From: Pollutimonas subterranea
GTDB lineage: Bacteria; Pseudomonadota; Gammaproteobacteria; Burkholderiales; Burkholderiaceae_B
Direction: 5' to 3'
DNA: 64,000 nt
NCBI RefSeq assembly: GCF_002849655.1
Contig: NZ_PDNW01000001.1
Location: 62,001 to 126,000, forward strand
In this document: one piece after another, positions 8,736 through 17,685 of the stretch
Position numbering within the stretch: the first letter of the stretch is position 1
Layout of the letters: every line of letters starts with the position of its first letter
Program-made: the position numbers and the translations under genes
Notes under the pieces: generated by a model
Seen by the model: only the letters and a program-made list of their open reading frames with translations
Database searches by the model: none
Told to the model about the DNA's origin: nothing

Positions 8736-9374
8736 CTATACAAGCTCCAACTGGCTGTGTGTCACTTTGAGTGTTTTATGTCGCCCCAGGATGTGCATCA
8801 GCAGCACAACGCGCTTGGCTCCTACCGCATGAACGACACCTTCTATCCCTTCCAGGGCGGTGTCACGCAAACGCACGCGGCGCCCTGGCTGGAAAGGGCT
8901 GATGCTGGCGATGTCAGCGTCATTGCGTTGTGCTTCGAGCTCCCGGATGGTTTGCACCACATTGGGTGGGACCACCGCCAACTCAGTGCCGAATGTCACC
9001 AGGCCATGGACGCCACGGCTTGATCGAGCTGCTGCGATTGATTGTTTCTGGTTGGCTGGCTTGAAGAACAAATAGCGGGGAAACATGGGTTCATAGGCGA
9101 TGGATGACCCGGCAGGCTCAGGAGGACATCGCGGAGCTTCTTGCTTCGCATTCTGATCGCTGCCCGACCGCAGCGCCTGTTTCTTGATTACCTTGAATAG
9201 AGGCAGGTACGTTTCGAAGTCTTGACGTTGCAGGTTGAGCTCTGCTACTGACTCTTGCCGGGGCTTGGTATACACGACATACCAACTGGCGCTCTGGTCC
9301 TGAAGTGGCGTTGCTCGGGCAACGGTCGCCTGGGGGAAGTCGTCTGTAGGATGTCTGTCCTGTTTACAAAGCAA
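8736..9374 (-). CDS. NusG-family specialised antiterminator (RfaH-like)
   Basis: 212 residues. The NGN domain starts at WYVVYTKPRQESVAELNLQ (31-49) and includes the conserved MFPRYLFF (97-104). A KOW-type C-terminal domain runs from about 161 (FQPGRRVRLRDTALEGIEGV). A Gln/Pro-rich insertion (about 70-92) separates strands of the NGN domain. The only workable start is TTG 9374, preceded by AGGACGGA about 7-10 nt upstream; an in-frame stop lies just above. Position as first gene of the polysaccharide locus, and the ops-like site before wza, suggest it works like RfaH, TaA or LoaP to carry polymerase through the long operon. General NusG is usually encoded next to secE and rplK, which is not the context here. 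Confidence 0.85.
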   Translation of the reverse strand: MLCKQDRHPTDDFPQATVARATPLQDQSASWYVVYTKPRQESVAELNLQRQDFETYLPLFKVIKKQALRSGSDQNAKQEAPRCPPEPAGSSIAYEPMFPRYLFFKPANQKQSIAAARSSRGVHGLVTFGTELAVVPPNVVQTIRELEAQRNDADIASISPFQPGRRVRLRDTALEGIEGVVHAVGAKRVVLLMHILGRHKTLKVTHSQLELV

Positions 9375-9963
9375 TTCGCATCCGTCCTATTCAAGCGCTA
9401 CGCATCGGCTGCACGAGCGACAACTGTTTAGTGACGTTGCACTTTATCAGAGCAGTTTGGAGCCCCTGTAACAAACCGCGTATGTTTACGACGGAACACT
9501 ATTGCCGTGATGCGGTTGAAAAATAGGCGTATATGAGGTAATAAGACGTGCTTATTACGGTTGCATGAAAAGTTCGGTACACCGGGGGGCGGAATTTACA
9601 ATTGATCAGATCGTGCCGGATGCCCGTTCGGATTGGTGCAGCCTTTGGTTATCTATAGGATAAACGGCCTAGTGACACTACATTTCGACGCGCGGGAATA
9701 CCATAAAAGTAACTGCGAGTATGTGTTGTTATTGAATTAGGCTACTGTATGTGACAATTTCAAGGTATGATTACTGGTCGAATGACCTGGTCAGCGGTTA
9801 GCCAATCTACCGATACTGTAGCTTCTTGTTGTTCTATATTGGTATAAACCCGACTGTTTGGCTACAGCTTCCATATGATCCGTAGTCATTATGCCGTGTC
9901 GCTTCATGGCGTTACGTGTCCATTTGCCCCCTTTTCCCAATAGCGCTTACGGCGGAATATTCC
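9375..9963. other. 589-bp intergenic region upstream of the polysaccharide locus
   Basis: No coding frame here has a credible start, composition or family signature. The DNA is more AT-rich than its surroundings. It holds a perfect inverted repeat at 9538-9558 and several AT-rich stretches (for example 9700-9760) that could be promoters for the antiterminator gene on the minus strand, but I could not choose a single -35/-10 pair. Confidence 0.5.
9538..9558. promoter_or_regulatory. Perfect 8+5+8 inverted repeat, candidate operator
   Basis: GTAATAAG, five bases (ACGTG), then CTTATTAC. The dyad lies about 165 bp upstream of the antiterminator TTG start. Its size suits a dimeric regulator. No T-run follows on either strand, so a terminator is unlikely. 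The regulator is unknown. Confidence 0.45.
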
Positions 9964-10260
9964 ATGATCAGTTCCAAACTCGATTTCGCATACAAGGCTC
10001 GATGGCGAGCCACTTGTTTTCAAACGAGAGATCGCATGGTCGCCCGGACGCTACATATAATTTTCCATTTTCTCGCTGGCGTAGCCTTGGTTGTTTTTCT
10101 TCTTCCCGAGGGCGCTGCGATTGTCCTGGGCAGTCTCGCGCTGGTAGTCGCCATGAAAGCGCTGTATGACTATGTCGATACGGGTGCGGTCAAGCTGGGA
10201 TGTGCCTTGGCGATGGTGGCAGGAGGGGTGATTTCGGTGGGAGTTTCGCAATTCATGTAG
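9964..10260 (+). CDS. Small membrane protein of unknown function
   Basis: 98 residues from ATG 9964 (MISSKLDFAYKARWRATCFQ), with GGCGGAA 8 nt upstream; a GTG at 9916 would add 16 residues without a ribosome site. The first 30 residues are basic, followed by two hydrophobic segments (about 31-60 and 76-97), the second ending in the stop, so both ends are probably cytoplasmic. I recognise no family. The gene stands alone and is followed by a strong terminator at 10290-10327, which supports its being a real transcription unit. Confidence 0.5.
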   Translation: MISSKLDFAYKARWRATCFQTRDRMVARTLHIIFHFLAGVALVVFLLPEGAAIVLGSLALVVAMKALYDYVDTGAVKLGCALAMVAGGVISVGVSQFM

Positions 10261-10289
10261 TTGCGAAGCCCGTGCCGCGTACGGCGAAT

Positions 10290-10327
10290 AAAAAACCTGC
10301 CTGGCCTTTGCCGTGCAGGTTTTTTTT
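10290..10327. terminator. Bidirectional intrinsic terminator
   Basis: An A-run and ACCTGC (10295-10300) pair with GCAGGT (10315-10320) and a T-run, so both strands read stem plus U-tract. It lies between the small membrane protein (+) and tRNA-Cys (-) and can end both. Confidence 0.85.
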
Positions 10328-10344
10328 GGTGCTGGCTGATGTTT

Positions 10345-10418
10345 TGGAGGCGCAACTCGGAATCGAACCGGGGTGGACGGATTTGCAATCCGCTGCATGA
10401 CCACTCTGCCATTGCGCC
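10345..10418 (-). tRNA. tRNA-Cys (anticodon GCA)
   Basis: 74 nt on the minus strand. The acceptor arms GGCGCAA and TTGCGCC pair perfectly, the discriminator is T and CCA is encoded. The anticodon loop is TTGCAAA with GCA at positions 34-36, and the T-arm contains GGTTCGATTCC. The gene stands alone, with the shared terminator at 10290-10327 downstream. The 276 bp upstream (10419-10694) hold no gene I can support. Confidence 0.95.
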
Positions 10419-10694
10419 ATTTTGAACAACATTTTTAATACGCGGTGGTAACCAACGCACTGCATAAAGCAGCAACTATGCCCCGCTGAATCCGAGAGTA
10501 TACGATATTCTTTGATGGCGTGTCGGCGGCACATGGAGATCTCAACATACACCATTCCAGGTTATCGTCGCAGCTCCTGTCTGCTAAATAGAAATGTCCG
10601 GTTCAATGGAGTCTTGCAGGCAATGGCGGCTATGACGAGTAATACTGCTGCGATTAGCGGCAAGTGCCACCTTTTCGGCCCCTAAGCTTGTTCC

Positions 10695-11636
10695 TTAATG
10701 GCTCGCTGCATCGAGTTTGGTCATCCACGCTTCAGGTATGACAACATTGACCGCATCGAGCAGCTCATCAAGTTGCTCGATGCTTGTTGCGCTGACGATG
10801 GGGGCTGTGACGCCGCGGCGCGCCATGAGCCACGCCAGGGCGACCTGTGCCGGCTTGGCTTGCAAGGCTGTAGAGGCGGTGAGTAGTCCTTGCAGAACCC
10901 GTTGGCCGCGCTCATCAAAATAGCGCTTAAGGAACTGAGCCCTGGGACGGCCGCCGAGATCTTCAATCCGCAAATACTTGCCCGTCAGAAATCCACTGGC
11001 CAGCGCAAAGTAGCTGACCACGCCGAGTGCATTTTCCTCTGCAAGATCTGCCAGGTCAGTTTCGAAACCAGCCCGATCGTACAGGTTGTACTCGGGCTGT
11101 AGAACTTCATAGCGTGGCAGTCCCATTTTCTCTGAGGTGGTCAATGCTTGCCTGGTGCGCTCGGCAGAATAATTGGAGGCTCCAAGCGCACGGACCTTTC
11201 CCTTCTCCACCAATCGTCCGAACGCGCCCAGGGTTTCCTCTAAAGGAATGTCCTGGTCATCGATGTGGGCGAAATAAACATCCAGGTAGTCCGTACGCAG
11301 CCGTCTGAGGGAGTCGTCAACAGCGGCCTCGATGTTGACGGCTGACAGACCTTTGCGGTGCTCAAGCATGCCGACTTTGCTCATCAAGATGATGTCATCT
11401 CGGCGGCCGCGCCGAGCCAGCCATAGTCCCAATATATCTTCAGACTCACCCCCGGAATATCCGGGTGCGAACGCCGAGTACACATCCGCCGTGTCGACCG
11501 TATTGAAGCCACGTTCAACGCAGTGGTCCAGCAGTTCGAAGGATCGTTTCGTGTCGGCGGTCCAGCCCAGGACATTGCCGCCAAAAACAATGGGGGCAAT
11601 GTTTATACCAGATTGACCTAACTGTCTTTTTTGCAT
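10695..11636 (-). CDS. Aldo/keto reductase
   Basis: 313 residues. The AKR catalytic tetrad is visible as D48 (TVDTADVY), Y53, K87 (LMSKVGM) and H124 (YFAHIDD). GFNTVDTADVYSAFAPGYSG and KGKVRALGASNYSAERTRQA are typical of the YajO/Tas-like group of NADPH-dependent AKRs. It should reduce aldehydes or ketones in the cytoplasm; the physiological substrate is unknown. It is a single gene, divergent from the first Bug receptor across 378 bp, so a link to the catabolic island is possible but unproved. Confidence 0.85.
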   Translation of the reverse strand: MQKRQLGQSGINIAPIVFGGNVLGWTADTKRSFELLDHCVERGFNTVDTADVYSAFAPGYSGGESEDILGLWLARRGRRDDIILMSKVGMLEHRKGLSAVNIEAAVDDSLRRLRTDYLDVYFAHIDDQDIPLEETLGAFGRLVEKGKVRALGASNYSAERTRQALTTSEKMGLPRYEVLQPEYNLYDRAGFETDLADLAEENALGVVSYFALASGFLTGKYLRIEDLGGRPRAQFLKRYFDERGQRVLQGLLTASTALQAKPAQVALAWLMARRGVTAPIVSATSIEQLDELLDAVNVVIPEAWMTKLDAASH

Positions 11637-12014
11637 GATTTCCTTGGCTTGCTTCGCTTTCGCTGTACATGATCCCTGCTATGTCTGGCGCAGGCCGATG
11701 CAGGACTAACTAGAGTACAACATTAAGCCTATAACGATTCGGTGCATTGACCAAAGGCGTGGGGCATCTCAAGGGCCGGATCCCGTGCGGGGAGTCACGC
11801 CACAATGCCCGATGATCTTTGGCAGATATGCCATATCAAAACGAAATTAGAATAAAATAAATAAAAATATATGTCTATTTATCAAAAATACCCTATGTAA
11901 ATAAGGGAAAATTTCCTTTTTGTGGAAATGTAAAAACCGAAATTATAGTTGACGTAATGGTCTTTAGTTGTCTATCCTTGGCATATTAAAACAACACTAT
12001 GAACAGGAGGCGAC
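11637..12014. promoter_or_regulatory. Divergent intergenic region with candidate promoter and dyad
   Basis: The right half is very AT-rich (about 11838-11945). A sigma70-like pair TTGACG (11949-11954) and TCTATC (11971-11976) with a 16-bp spacer points at the receptor gene at 12015. A dyad TGGCA-GATA-TGCCA sits at 11820-11833 and could bind a regulator. No coding frame is supported. Confidence 0.45.
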
Positions 12015-13043
12015 ATGGCAATGGACCGGCTGCTTGGAAAAGCTAATAGATTTATCGGCGGTGATTGGGCCCTTTTTATGCGAACAGTAGTGCTGGGCGT
12101 AGTCTTCAGCCTATCTTCGGTGCCGGAAGCATCCGCCAAGGCAGGCGAATATCCCGACAAACCCATACGTCTGATCGTGCCCTATGCCACAGGTGGCGCC
12201 ACGGACGTAACGGCGCGTGTGTTGGCAAGTGAAATGTCGGAAAAACTGGGTCAGCAAGTCGTTGTGGAAAACAGGCCCGGTGTAGCGGGCGCTATTGGCG
12301 CCGCGTATGTAGCCGGTCAGCCGGCCGATGGATACACGTTGCTGTTTGGAGGCGCTGGTAATGTGACGCTGCGGCCGTTGATGGATCCCAATCTTTCCTA
12401 TAAGCCAGAGCGCGATCTGGCGACGGTCAATCACGTCGTGACATATGACCACCTCTTGGTCGTGCGCGCCGATCTTGGTGTGAACTCGGTAGCTGAACTG
12501 GTGCAGATGGCAAAGTCGAATCCGGGCAAAATGACGTTCGGTTCCTCCGGTAGTGGTGGGCCTCAGCATCTCGCCATGGAGTTGTTCAAGCAAATGGCCG
12601 GCGTAGACATCATGCATGTGCCATACAAGGGCGAAGCCCCGGCGGCGACGGACTTGGCAGGAGGGCGGATTGATATGAGCATCAGTTCAGCCACTGCGGT
12701 CGCCTCGTACATCGCTGCCGGACGAGTCAAGGCGCTGGCAACGACCAACCAGTATCCATCACCCGCGTTTCCCGATCTTCCGACGGTGTCGGAAGCGGGA
12801 GTCAAAGGGTACGAGGTCGACATCTACGGCGGTGTGATGGCGCCTGCCGGGACTCCTCCCGCAATCATTGGCCAGCTCAACAAGGTCATTGTCGAGATTC
12901 TTACCTCACCGGAGATCCAGGAAAGGTTTCACAACGCCAAGCTGATCCCCGTAGGGCGCGGCCCGGCCGAGTTTGCTGAATTTCTCAGTAAGGAACGAGA
13001 GAAGTGGGGGCCGGTAATCAAAAGTTCCGGGGCGCAGTTGTAG
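12015..13043 (+). CDS. Bug/TctC-family periplasmic solute receptor
   Basis: 342 residues from ATG 12015 with a consensus AGGAGG site. A signal peptide covers about 1-41 (cleavage near EASAKA). The mature protein opens with EYPDKPIRLIVPYATGGATD, the first conserved block of the TctC/Bug family, and continues with GQQVVVENRPGVAGAIGA, AAYVAGQPADGYTLLFG and VDIMHVPYKGEAPAATDLAG. Such proteins bind carboxylic acids in a Venus-flytrap fold. No TctA or TctB membrane partner is encoded in the window, so transport would need partners elsewhere. The CoA-transferase directly downstream suggests that its ligand is then activated to a CoA ester. Confidence 0.92.
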   Translation: MAMDRLLGKANRFIGGDWALFMRTVVLGVVFSLSSVPEASAKAGEYPDKPIRLIVPYATGGATDVTARVLASEMSEKLGQQVVVENRPGVAGAIGAAYVAGQPADGYTLLFGGAGNVTLRPLMDPNLSYKPERDLATVNHVVTYDHLLVVRADLGVNSVAELVQMAKSNPGKMTFGSSGSGGPQHLAMELFKQMAGVDIMHVPYKGEAPAATDLAGGRIDMSISSATAVASYIAAGRVKALATTNQYPSPAFPDLPTVSEAGVKGYEVDIYGGVMAPAGTPPAIIGQLNKVIVEILTSPEIQERFHNAKLIPVGRGPAEFAEFLSKEREKWGPVIKSSGAQL

Positions 13044-13065
13044 TGGCGAACGGTTGGGCGGCGTG

Positions 13066-14229
13066 ATGGAAACTCAAGGCGCTTCACCTTTTGGCCCTCT
13101 GGCGGGAATACGGGTGGTGGACATGACCACAGTAGGAATGGGTCCCTATGCCACTCAGATTCTTGGCGATATGGGCGCAGAGGTGATCAAAATTGAGCCA
13201 CCGGCGGGCGATGTCCTACGCTATACGGAGCCGGTGCGTAATGTGGGAATGAGTGCCTGCTTCCTGAATCTGAATCGAAACAAGCAATTTCTGGTTCTGG
13301 ATATCAAGTGTGATGATGATCTCGCTCATCTGAAAGCGCTCATCGCTGATGCTGACGTGTTCATATCCAATGTCCGGCCCGTGTCGATGCGTCGGTACGG
13401 CTTGGATTACGAGTCCCTGCAGGCGATCAACCCGCGGCTCATTTACTGTGGCGCATACGGCTATTCTGAAGCCGGGCCATATGCCGGCTTACCGGCGTTC
13501 GACGATATCATTCAGGCCAAGAGCGGCATGGCGCACTTCCAGGGAGCGAACGGCGGGCGGGGGCCGCAATACGTGAAGACGATTATGGTCGACAAAATCG
13601 TTGGTCTGACGGCGGCATATGTGATCCCGATGGCCCTATACGAAAGAGAGCGTTCGGGGCTGGGGCAGGCAATCGAAGTGCCGATGTTTGAAACAATGGT
13701 GTCGTTCCTTGCGGTCGAGCACCTGGCGGGAAAGACGTTCGTATCAGACGGTGGTCCTTCCGGTTATCCCCGCGTCATGTCCGGGCATCGGAAGCCGTAT
13801 GGCACGAAGGATGGACATATTGCCTTAATGCCGTATACGACTGCGCAGTGGGTGCGCTTCTTTATCGTCTCCGGGCGGGAAGACTTGACGCGAGAGCCCA
13901 AATACATTGACGCCGCTGCGCGAAACGCGAATATTGACGAACTTTATGCTGTGGTGGGGGATATTCTCGGCGGAAAATCAACGGCGGACTGGCTCGTCTT
14001 GCTGGCCAAGGCCGATATCCCGCATAGCGAGGTATTGACGTTCGACGCGCTGCTGGATGATCCTCACATACAGGCCACGAACACTTTATTTGAATACGAT
14101 CATCCAACGCAAGGACGCTTGCGCGCTGCGGGCATTCCTACGCGATTTTCCCGGACGCCGGGCGGAATACGCTCGTGGCCAAGCGAGCTACCCGCGCATC
14201 GGCATGATGATGAGAGCAACGGGGGCTAA
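13066..14229 (+). CDS. Class III (CaiB/BaiF) CoA-transferase
   Basis: 387 residues from ATG 13066; a TTG four codons upstream is possible. PLAGIRVVDMTTVGMGPYAT and GDMGAEVIKIEPPAGD are the family N-terminus. D176 (IMVDKIVGL) sits where formyl-CoA transferase has its acyl-anhydride-forming Asp. FDDIIQAKSGMAHFQG is a family block, and the C-terminal half keeps RKPYGTKDGHIALMPYT. It should move CoA from a donor thioester to an organic acid. It lies 22 nt after the Bug receptor gene and probably shares its transcript. The substrate is unknown. Confidence 0.9.
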   Translation: METQGASPFGPLAGIRVVDMTTVGMGPYATQILGDMGAEVIKIEPPAGDVLRYTEPVRNVGMSACFLNLNRNKQFLVLDIKCDDDLAHLKALIADADVFISNVRPVSMRRYGLDYESLQAINPRLIYCGAYGYSEAGPYAGLPAFDDIIQAKSGMAHFQGANGGRGPQYVKTIMVDKIVGLTAAYVIPMALYERERSGLGQAIEVPMFETMVSFLAVEHLAGKTFVSDGGPSGYPRVMSGHRKPYGTKDGHIALMPYTTAQWVRFFIVSGREDLTREPKYIDAAARNANIDELYAVVGDILGGKSTADWLVLLAKADIPHSEVLTFDALLDDPHIQATNTLFEYDHPTQGRLRAAGIPTRFSRTPGGIRSWPSELPAHRHDDESNGG

Positions 14230-14252
14230 ATCGTGGTGGGTGCGGTGCCCCG

Positions 14253-15059
14253 TTAAGGCTGCCTGTTCTGAAGACGGTGGATCAGGTTGTTGACGGCTGT
14301 AATGTGCTCTTCCGAGGCATGGGCGATAGCCTGCAGCGCCGCAGCCATGTCCAGGTGGTCGGAAAGGTTGGTGCGTTCTGCGCTGCGTAGCAAACGCTTG
14401 GACATACGTATGGCGTCCCTCGGATGACGACCGATCTTTTCTGCAAGCGCCAGTGCGCTCTCTAGTAGTGTCTCGGGTTTTGCCACCTGCGATACCAGTC
14501 CGCAGCGCATGGCATCGGCGGCGTCGATGGGGCTGGCAGTGAGCGTCAGGGCCATCGCGGTGGATCGCCCGACGAGGCGCGGAAGGATCCAGGAGCCGCC
14601 GTCGCCTGACACGATACCGAGTTCAGCGAAGCTTACACAGAACGTGGCATTTGACGATGCGATGCGAATGTCGCACATGCAGGCAAGGTCGCATCCCGCA
14701 CCGTAGGCGGCACCATTGACGGCTGCAATTGTAGGAATATCGATATCGTTGAGCGCAAGGGGCACCTGATGAATGGTCTCCTTGTAACGCATTCGGACCT
14801 CTTGAGGCGTTCCAGCCGAGAATCCCTCCCGGTTCGCCATCTTGTGCAAGTCTCCGCCTGCGCAGAAGGCCTTGCCTTTCCCGGTAATGATCAATGCGCG
14901 CGCGCTGGGGTCAAGATTGGCTTGCCGGATTTTCTCGGCCAATTCCAGGAACTGGCTTTCGGTTGACAGCCGGTTCAATTCTTCCGGCCGGTTCAGCCAA
15001 AGGATAATCGTGTCACCGCGTCTTTCAGTGTGTACAAGGCCATCAGTGTCCTGCGTCAC
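14253..15059 (-). CDS. Crotonase-fold enzyme, enoyl-CoA hydratase/isomerase family
   Basis: 268 residues from GTG 15059, which overlaps the TGA of the upstream crotonase gene (GTGA) and has GGAG before it; an ATG at 15071 has no ribosome site. The oxyanion-hole loop GKAFCAGGDL (61-71) and the second glycine loop NGAAYGAGCDL are present. The two Glu residues of classical hydratases are not where expected: the FAELGIVSGDGGSW block aligns Phe with the first, and GRSTAMALTL has Ala for the second. The role is therefore more likely isomerase or another crotonase reaction than plain hydration. It is the last gene of the minus-strand operon 17648-14253. Confidence 0.85.
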   Translation of the reverse strand: MTQDTDGLVHTERRGDTIILWLNRPEELNRLSTESQFLELAEKIRQANLDPSARALIITGKGKAFCAGGDLHKMANREGFSAGTPQEVRMRYKETIHQVPLALNDIDIPTIAAVNGAAYGAGCDLACMCDIRIASSNATFCVSFAELGIVSGDGGSWILPRLVGRSTAMALTLTASPIDAADAMRCGLVSQVAKPETLLESALALAEKIGRHPRDAIRMSKRLLRSAERTNLSDHLDMAAALQAIAHASEEHITAVNNLIHRLQNRQP

Positions 15060-15841
15060 GCGCCGCTCCATCGAGGAGCGCGTTTTTCTGCAAAGGCGCG
15101 CGGGCCTTCTATGGCATCTTGGCTGCTATATACGCGTTCATGAATGCGTTTGGCCTCCTCGAATCCGTCCTTGCAGCCGAGGTTCATGGCGGCGGCTATG
15201 CTCTGCTTGGCCGCCCATACCGTCAGCGGGGCGTTGTCACGTATGCTTTTGGCGAGGCCGCGGGCGCGTTCACGTACCGCGTTGGGCGTGGCTTCAACAT
15301 GATTGATGAAGCCAAACTCGTGGAAGCGTTCGATGGGCTGCAATTCGCCCGACATCATGAGTTCCATCAAGAATGGCTGGGGCAGCATCCAAAGCATGGG
15401 TACAGCCCAAGGTGCTCCCCGTCCCACCTTCGCTTCGGATATGCCGCCGAGTGTGCCCTCGACCCCGATACGCAGGTCGCAGTTGGCCGCCAGCACCATG
15501 CCGCCTGCGGTGAAATGCCCGGTCATGGCTGCAATGATGGGTTTTTCCACGGCGCGCATGCGCTGGTGGAAAGGGTCGCGCAACAGGTCCAGGATATCTA
15601 CATTGGATTCGGCCTTGACCCGTGATGCTTCCTTAAGGTCCATGCCGGCGCAAAACGTGCCGCAGTCCGAGGAGGTGAGGATCGCCACGCGAATATTATG
15701 ATCCGCATCGACTTGCTCCCACAGATCGAGCAAGCGATTGCCGACTTCGATGGAAAGTGCATTGCGTTGTCTGGGACGGTTGATGGTAATAGTGGCAATG
15801 CCATCGTCGACATCAAAAATTACCGTATCGGTTTGACCCAT
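15056..15841 (-). CDS. Enoyl-CoA hydratase (crotonase family)
   Basis: 261 residues. The oxyanion-hole loop GTFCAGMDL is at 61-69, with a second loop at GHFTAGGMVLAANCD. Both Glu residues of the classical hydratase pair appear to be kept: E136 (GGISEAKVG) and E160 (FLMELMMSG). It is therefore the best candidate of the three crotonases in the island for true hydration of a trans-2-enoyl-CoA. The gene starts 42 nt after the MaoC-like gene and overlaps the next crotonase gene by four bases, so the order CoA-transferase, MaoC, hydratase, isomerase-like is one operon. Confidence 0.88.
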   Translation of the reverse strand: MGQTDTVIFDVDDGIATITINRPRQRNALSIEVGNRLLDLWEQVDADHNIRVAILTSSDCGTFCAGMDLKEASRVKAESNVDILDLLRDPFHQRMRAVEKPIIAAMTGHFTAGGMVLAANCDLRIGVEGTLGGISEAKVGRGAPWAVPMLWMLPQPFLMELMMSGELQPIERFHEFGFINHVEATPNAVRERARGLAKSIRDNAPLTVWAAKQSIAAAMNLGCKDGFEEAKRIHERVYSSQDAIEGPRAFAEKRAPRWSGA

Positions 15842-15883
15842 GGGTTTTGCTCCAATTGTCGTCTGTTCTTCTGGCGAGGGACT

Positions 15884-16384
15884 TTATTGTTGTTGTGGGC
15901 GGCTCTTCACCATGCGTAGCGGGTTGTAGGTCGCCACGACCACGCCGCGTTGGTTGATGACTTTGTTGGCGGTGCGTAGAAGGCCTCGCCCCTCTTTGCT
16001 GGTTGCCCGGGCTTCCACCACTTCGCATTCCACATGGATGGTATCGCCGGCTGTGGTGGGGCCGTGGATCTTGAGATCTGCCTCGAGAAATGCCATCCCT
16101 GTGCGCTGCATCGTGCTCTGCATCAATAGGCCTTCAGCGATACAGAATACGAGTGAGCCGGGGGCTGGACGGGACCCGATGACCGAAACCTCGGAGACAT
16201 ACTCTACGTTGGTGAACATTTCTTCGACCATGCCTGTGGCCCCTACAAACATCGTGATGTCGGCCTCCGTGATGGTGCGTCCCAACGTTCGAAAGCGATA
16301 GCCGATTTCGACATCGTCCCAGTAGATGCCGATACCGAATATATCTAGACCATTTTTGTCTTTTGAGATGGGTTGGTATTTCAT
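15884..16384 (-). CDS. MaoC-like hotdog protein lacking the catalytic His
   Basis: 166 residues with a MaoC/hydratase-2 hotdog layout: YWDDVEIGYRFRTLGRTITE at the N-terminus, then GSRPAPGSLVFCIAEGLLMQ and FLEADLKIHGPTTAGDTIHV. In the neighbouring homologue at 18244 the active-site block is TGNWLEIHANAEF; here the aligned block is TGMVEEMFTNVEY, so His41 there corresponds to Phe57 here, and the preceding polar residue is Met52. Direct hydratase activity is therefore doubtful. It could be a partner subunit or have another thioester-binding role. It lies between the CoA-transferase and the hydratase in the minus-strand operon. Confidence 0.8.
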   Translation of the reverse strand: MKYQPISKDKNGLDIFGIGIYWDDVEIGYRFRTLGRTITEADITMFVGATGMVEEMFTNVEYVSEVSVIGSRPAPGSLVFCIAEGLLMQSTMQRTGMAFLEADLKIHGPTTAGDTIHVECEVVEARATSKEGRGLLRTANKVINQRGVVVATYNPLRMVKSRPQQQ

Positions 16385-16427
16385 ATGGATGGCTCTTTCT
16401 ATTAATCGAGTGTGATAAATAACGTAG

Positions 16428-17648
16428 TCAAACGATACCGGATTGCTGGAGTTGCTTGAGGTCTTCGTCGCTGACGCCGAGGCGCGACAGGATCTGTTGC
16501 GTATGTTGCCCTAGCGCGGGCGGCGGCTCGGTGAGGTTCAGTGGTGTCTCAGAGAAGCGTATTGGATTGTTGATTCCCGGAATTGGCCCGTACAGGGGAT
16601 GATTCAGGTCCAGACGCATTCCCCGTTCGACTACATGTGGGTCGTTGAACACGCGGTCTATCGTGTTGATGGGCCCGCAAGGTACTTGTGCTGCCTCCAG
16701 CAGGCTCACCCATTCTTCGACCGTACGCGTGCGTGTAATGGCCTCGAGGCGCTCGTTCATGGCAGAACGATTCGCGACCCGGTCACGGATGGTCCTGAAC
16801 CTTGGGTCGCTTGCGAAATCCGGTTGCTCCACCGCATTGCAAAAGCGTTGAAACTGCGTGTCGTTACCGATTGTCAGGATAATGTGGCCGTCCTGGGCGG
16901 GATACACCTGATAGGGGGCGATGTTGGGGTGGCCGGTGCCCATGCGGCCCGGTGGGATCCCGCTGGTGAGGTAATTCATTCCCTGATTGACCAGCGAGCC
17001 TACCATGCAATCAAGCAGGCTTATGTCGATATGTTGGCCGCTGCCCCCTTGATCGCGGTGGCGCAACGCGGCCAGAATTGCTACGGTCGCGTACATGCCG
17101 GTCAGGATATCGGCCACGGCCACACCTACCCGCTGCGGGCCGCCGCCAGGCAGTTCGTCTCGTTCGCCGGTGACGCTCATTAGTCCGGCCATTCCTTGAA
17201 TCAGAAAGTCGTAACCTGCTCGGTCCTTGTAAGGGCCCGTCTGCCCGAAGCCGGTTACTGAGCAGTAGACGAGTTGGGGATTGACCTCGCGTAACGACTC
17301 GTAGTCCAGGCCATACTTCTTAAGTGCGCCAACCTTGTAGTTTTCGACCAGCACGTCTGCGTCCGCTGCGAGCGCGCGGATGAGTGTTTGACCTTCCGGC
17401 CTGCTGAAGTCAATGGTGACGGATTGCTTACCGCGATTGCAGCACATAAAGTAAGCGGCGTCGCCCGGTTCATTGGTGTCGGCGGTATGCAGAAACGGAG
17501 GACCCATGTGTCGGGTGTCATCCCCGCTGCCGGGCCTTTCAACTTTGATTACCTCTGCACCGAGGTCGGCGAGGTTTTGAGTCGCCCACGGGCCGGCGAG
17601 AATGCGAGACAGGTCTAGGACCCGGATATTGGACAGCGTTTTTGACAT
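16428..17648 (-). CDS. Class III (CaiB/BaiF) CoA-transferase
   Basis: 406 residues. NIRVLDLSRILAGPWATQNL and GAEVIKVERPGSGDDTR open the family fold. D180 (VGVAVADILTG) is at the position of the nucleophilic Asp of formyl-CoA transferase. VYCSVTGFGQTGPYKDRAGY and YDFLIQGMAGLMSVTG are conserved blocks, and LPGGGPQRVGVAVAD leads to the active site. It is closer to the typical succinyl-CoA- or formyl-CoA-dependent transferases than the paralogue at 13066. It is the first gene of the minus-strand operon and sits 32-38 nt downstream of a good sigma70 promoter (17686-17714). Confidence 0.92.
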   Translation of the reverse strand: MSKTLSNIRVLDLSRILAGPWATQNLADLGAEVIKVERPGSGDDTRHMGPPFLHTADTNEPGDAAYFMCCNRGKQSVTIDFSRPEGQTLIRALAADADVLVENYKVGALKKYGLDYESLREVNPQLVYCSVTGFGQTGPYKDRAGYDFLIQGMAGLMSVTGERDELPGGGPQRVGVAVADILTGMYATVAILAALRHRDQGGSGQHIDISLLDCMVGSLVNQGMNYLTSGIPPGRMGTGHPNIAPYQVYPAQDGHIILTIGNDTQFQRFCNAVEQPDFASDPRFRTIRDRVANRSAMNERLEAITRTRTVEEWVSLLEAAQVPCGPINTIDRVFNDPHVVERGMRLDLNHPLYGPIPGINNPIRFSETPLNLTEPPPALGQHTQQILSRLGVSDEDLKQLQQSGIV

Positions 17649-17685
17649 GATGGCGCATAGAGAAGTGTGAGCGGAAACAATACGA

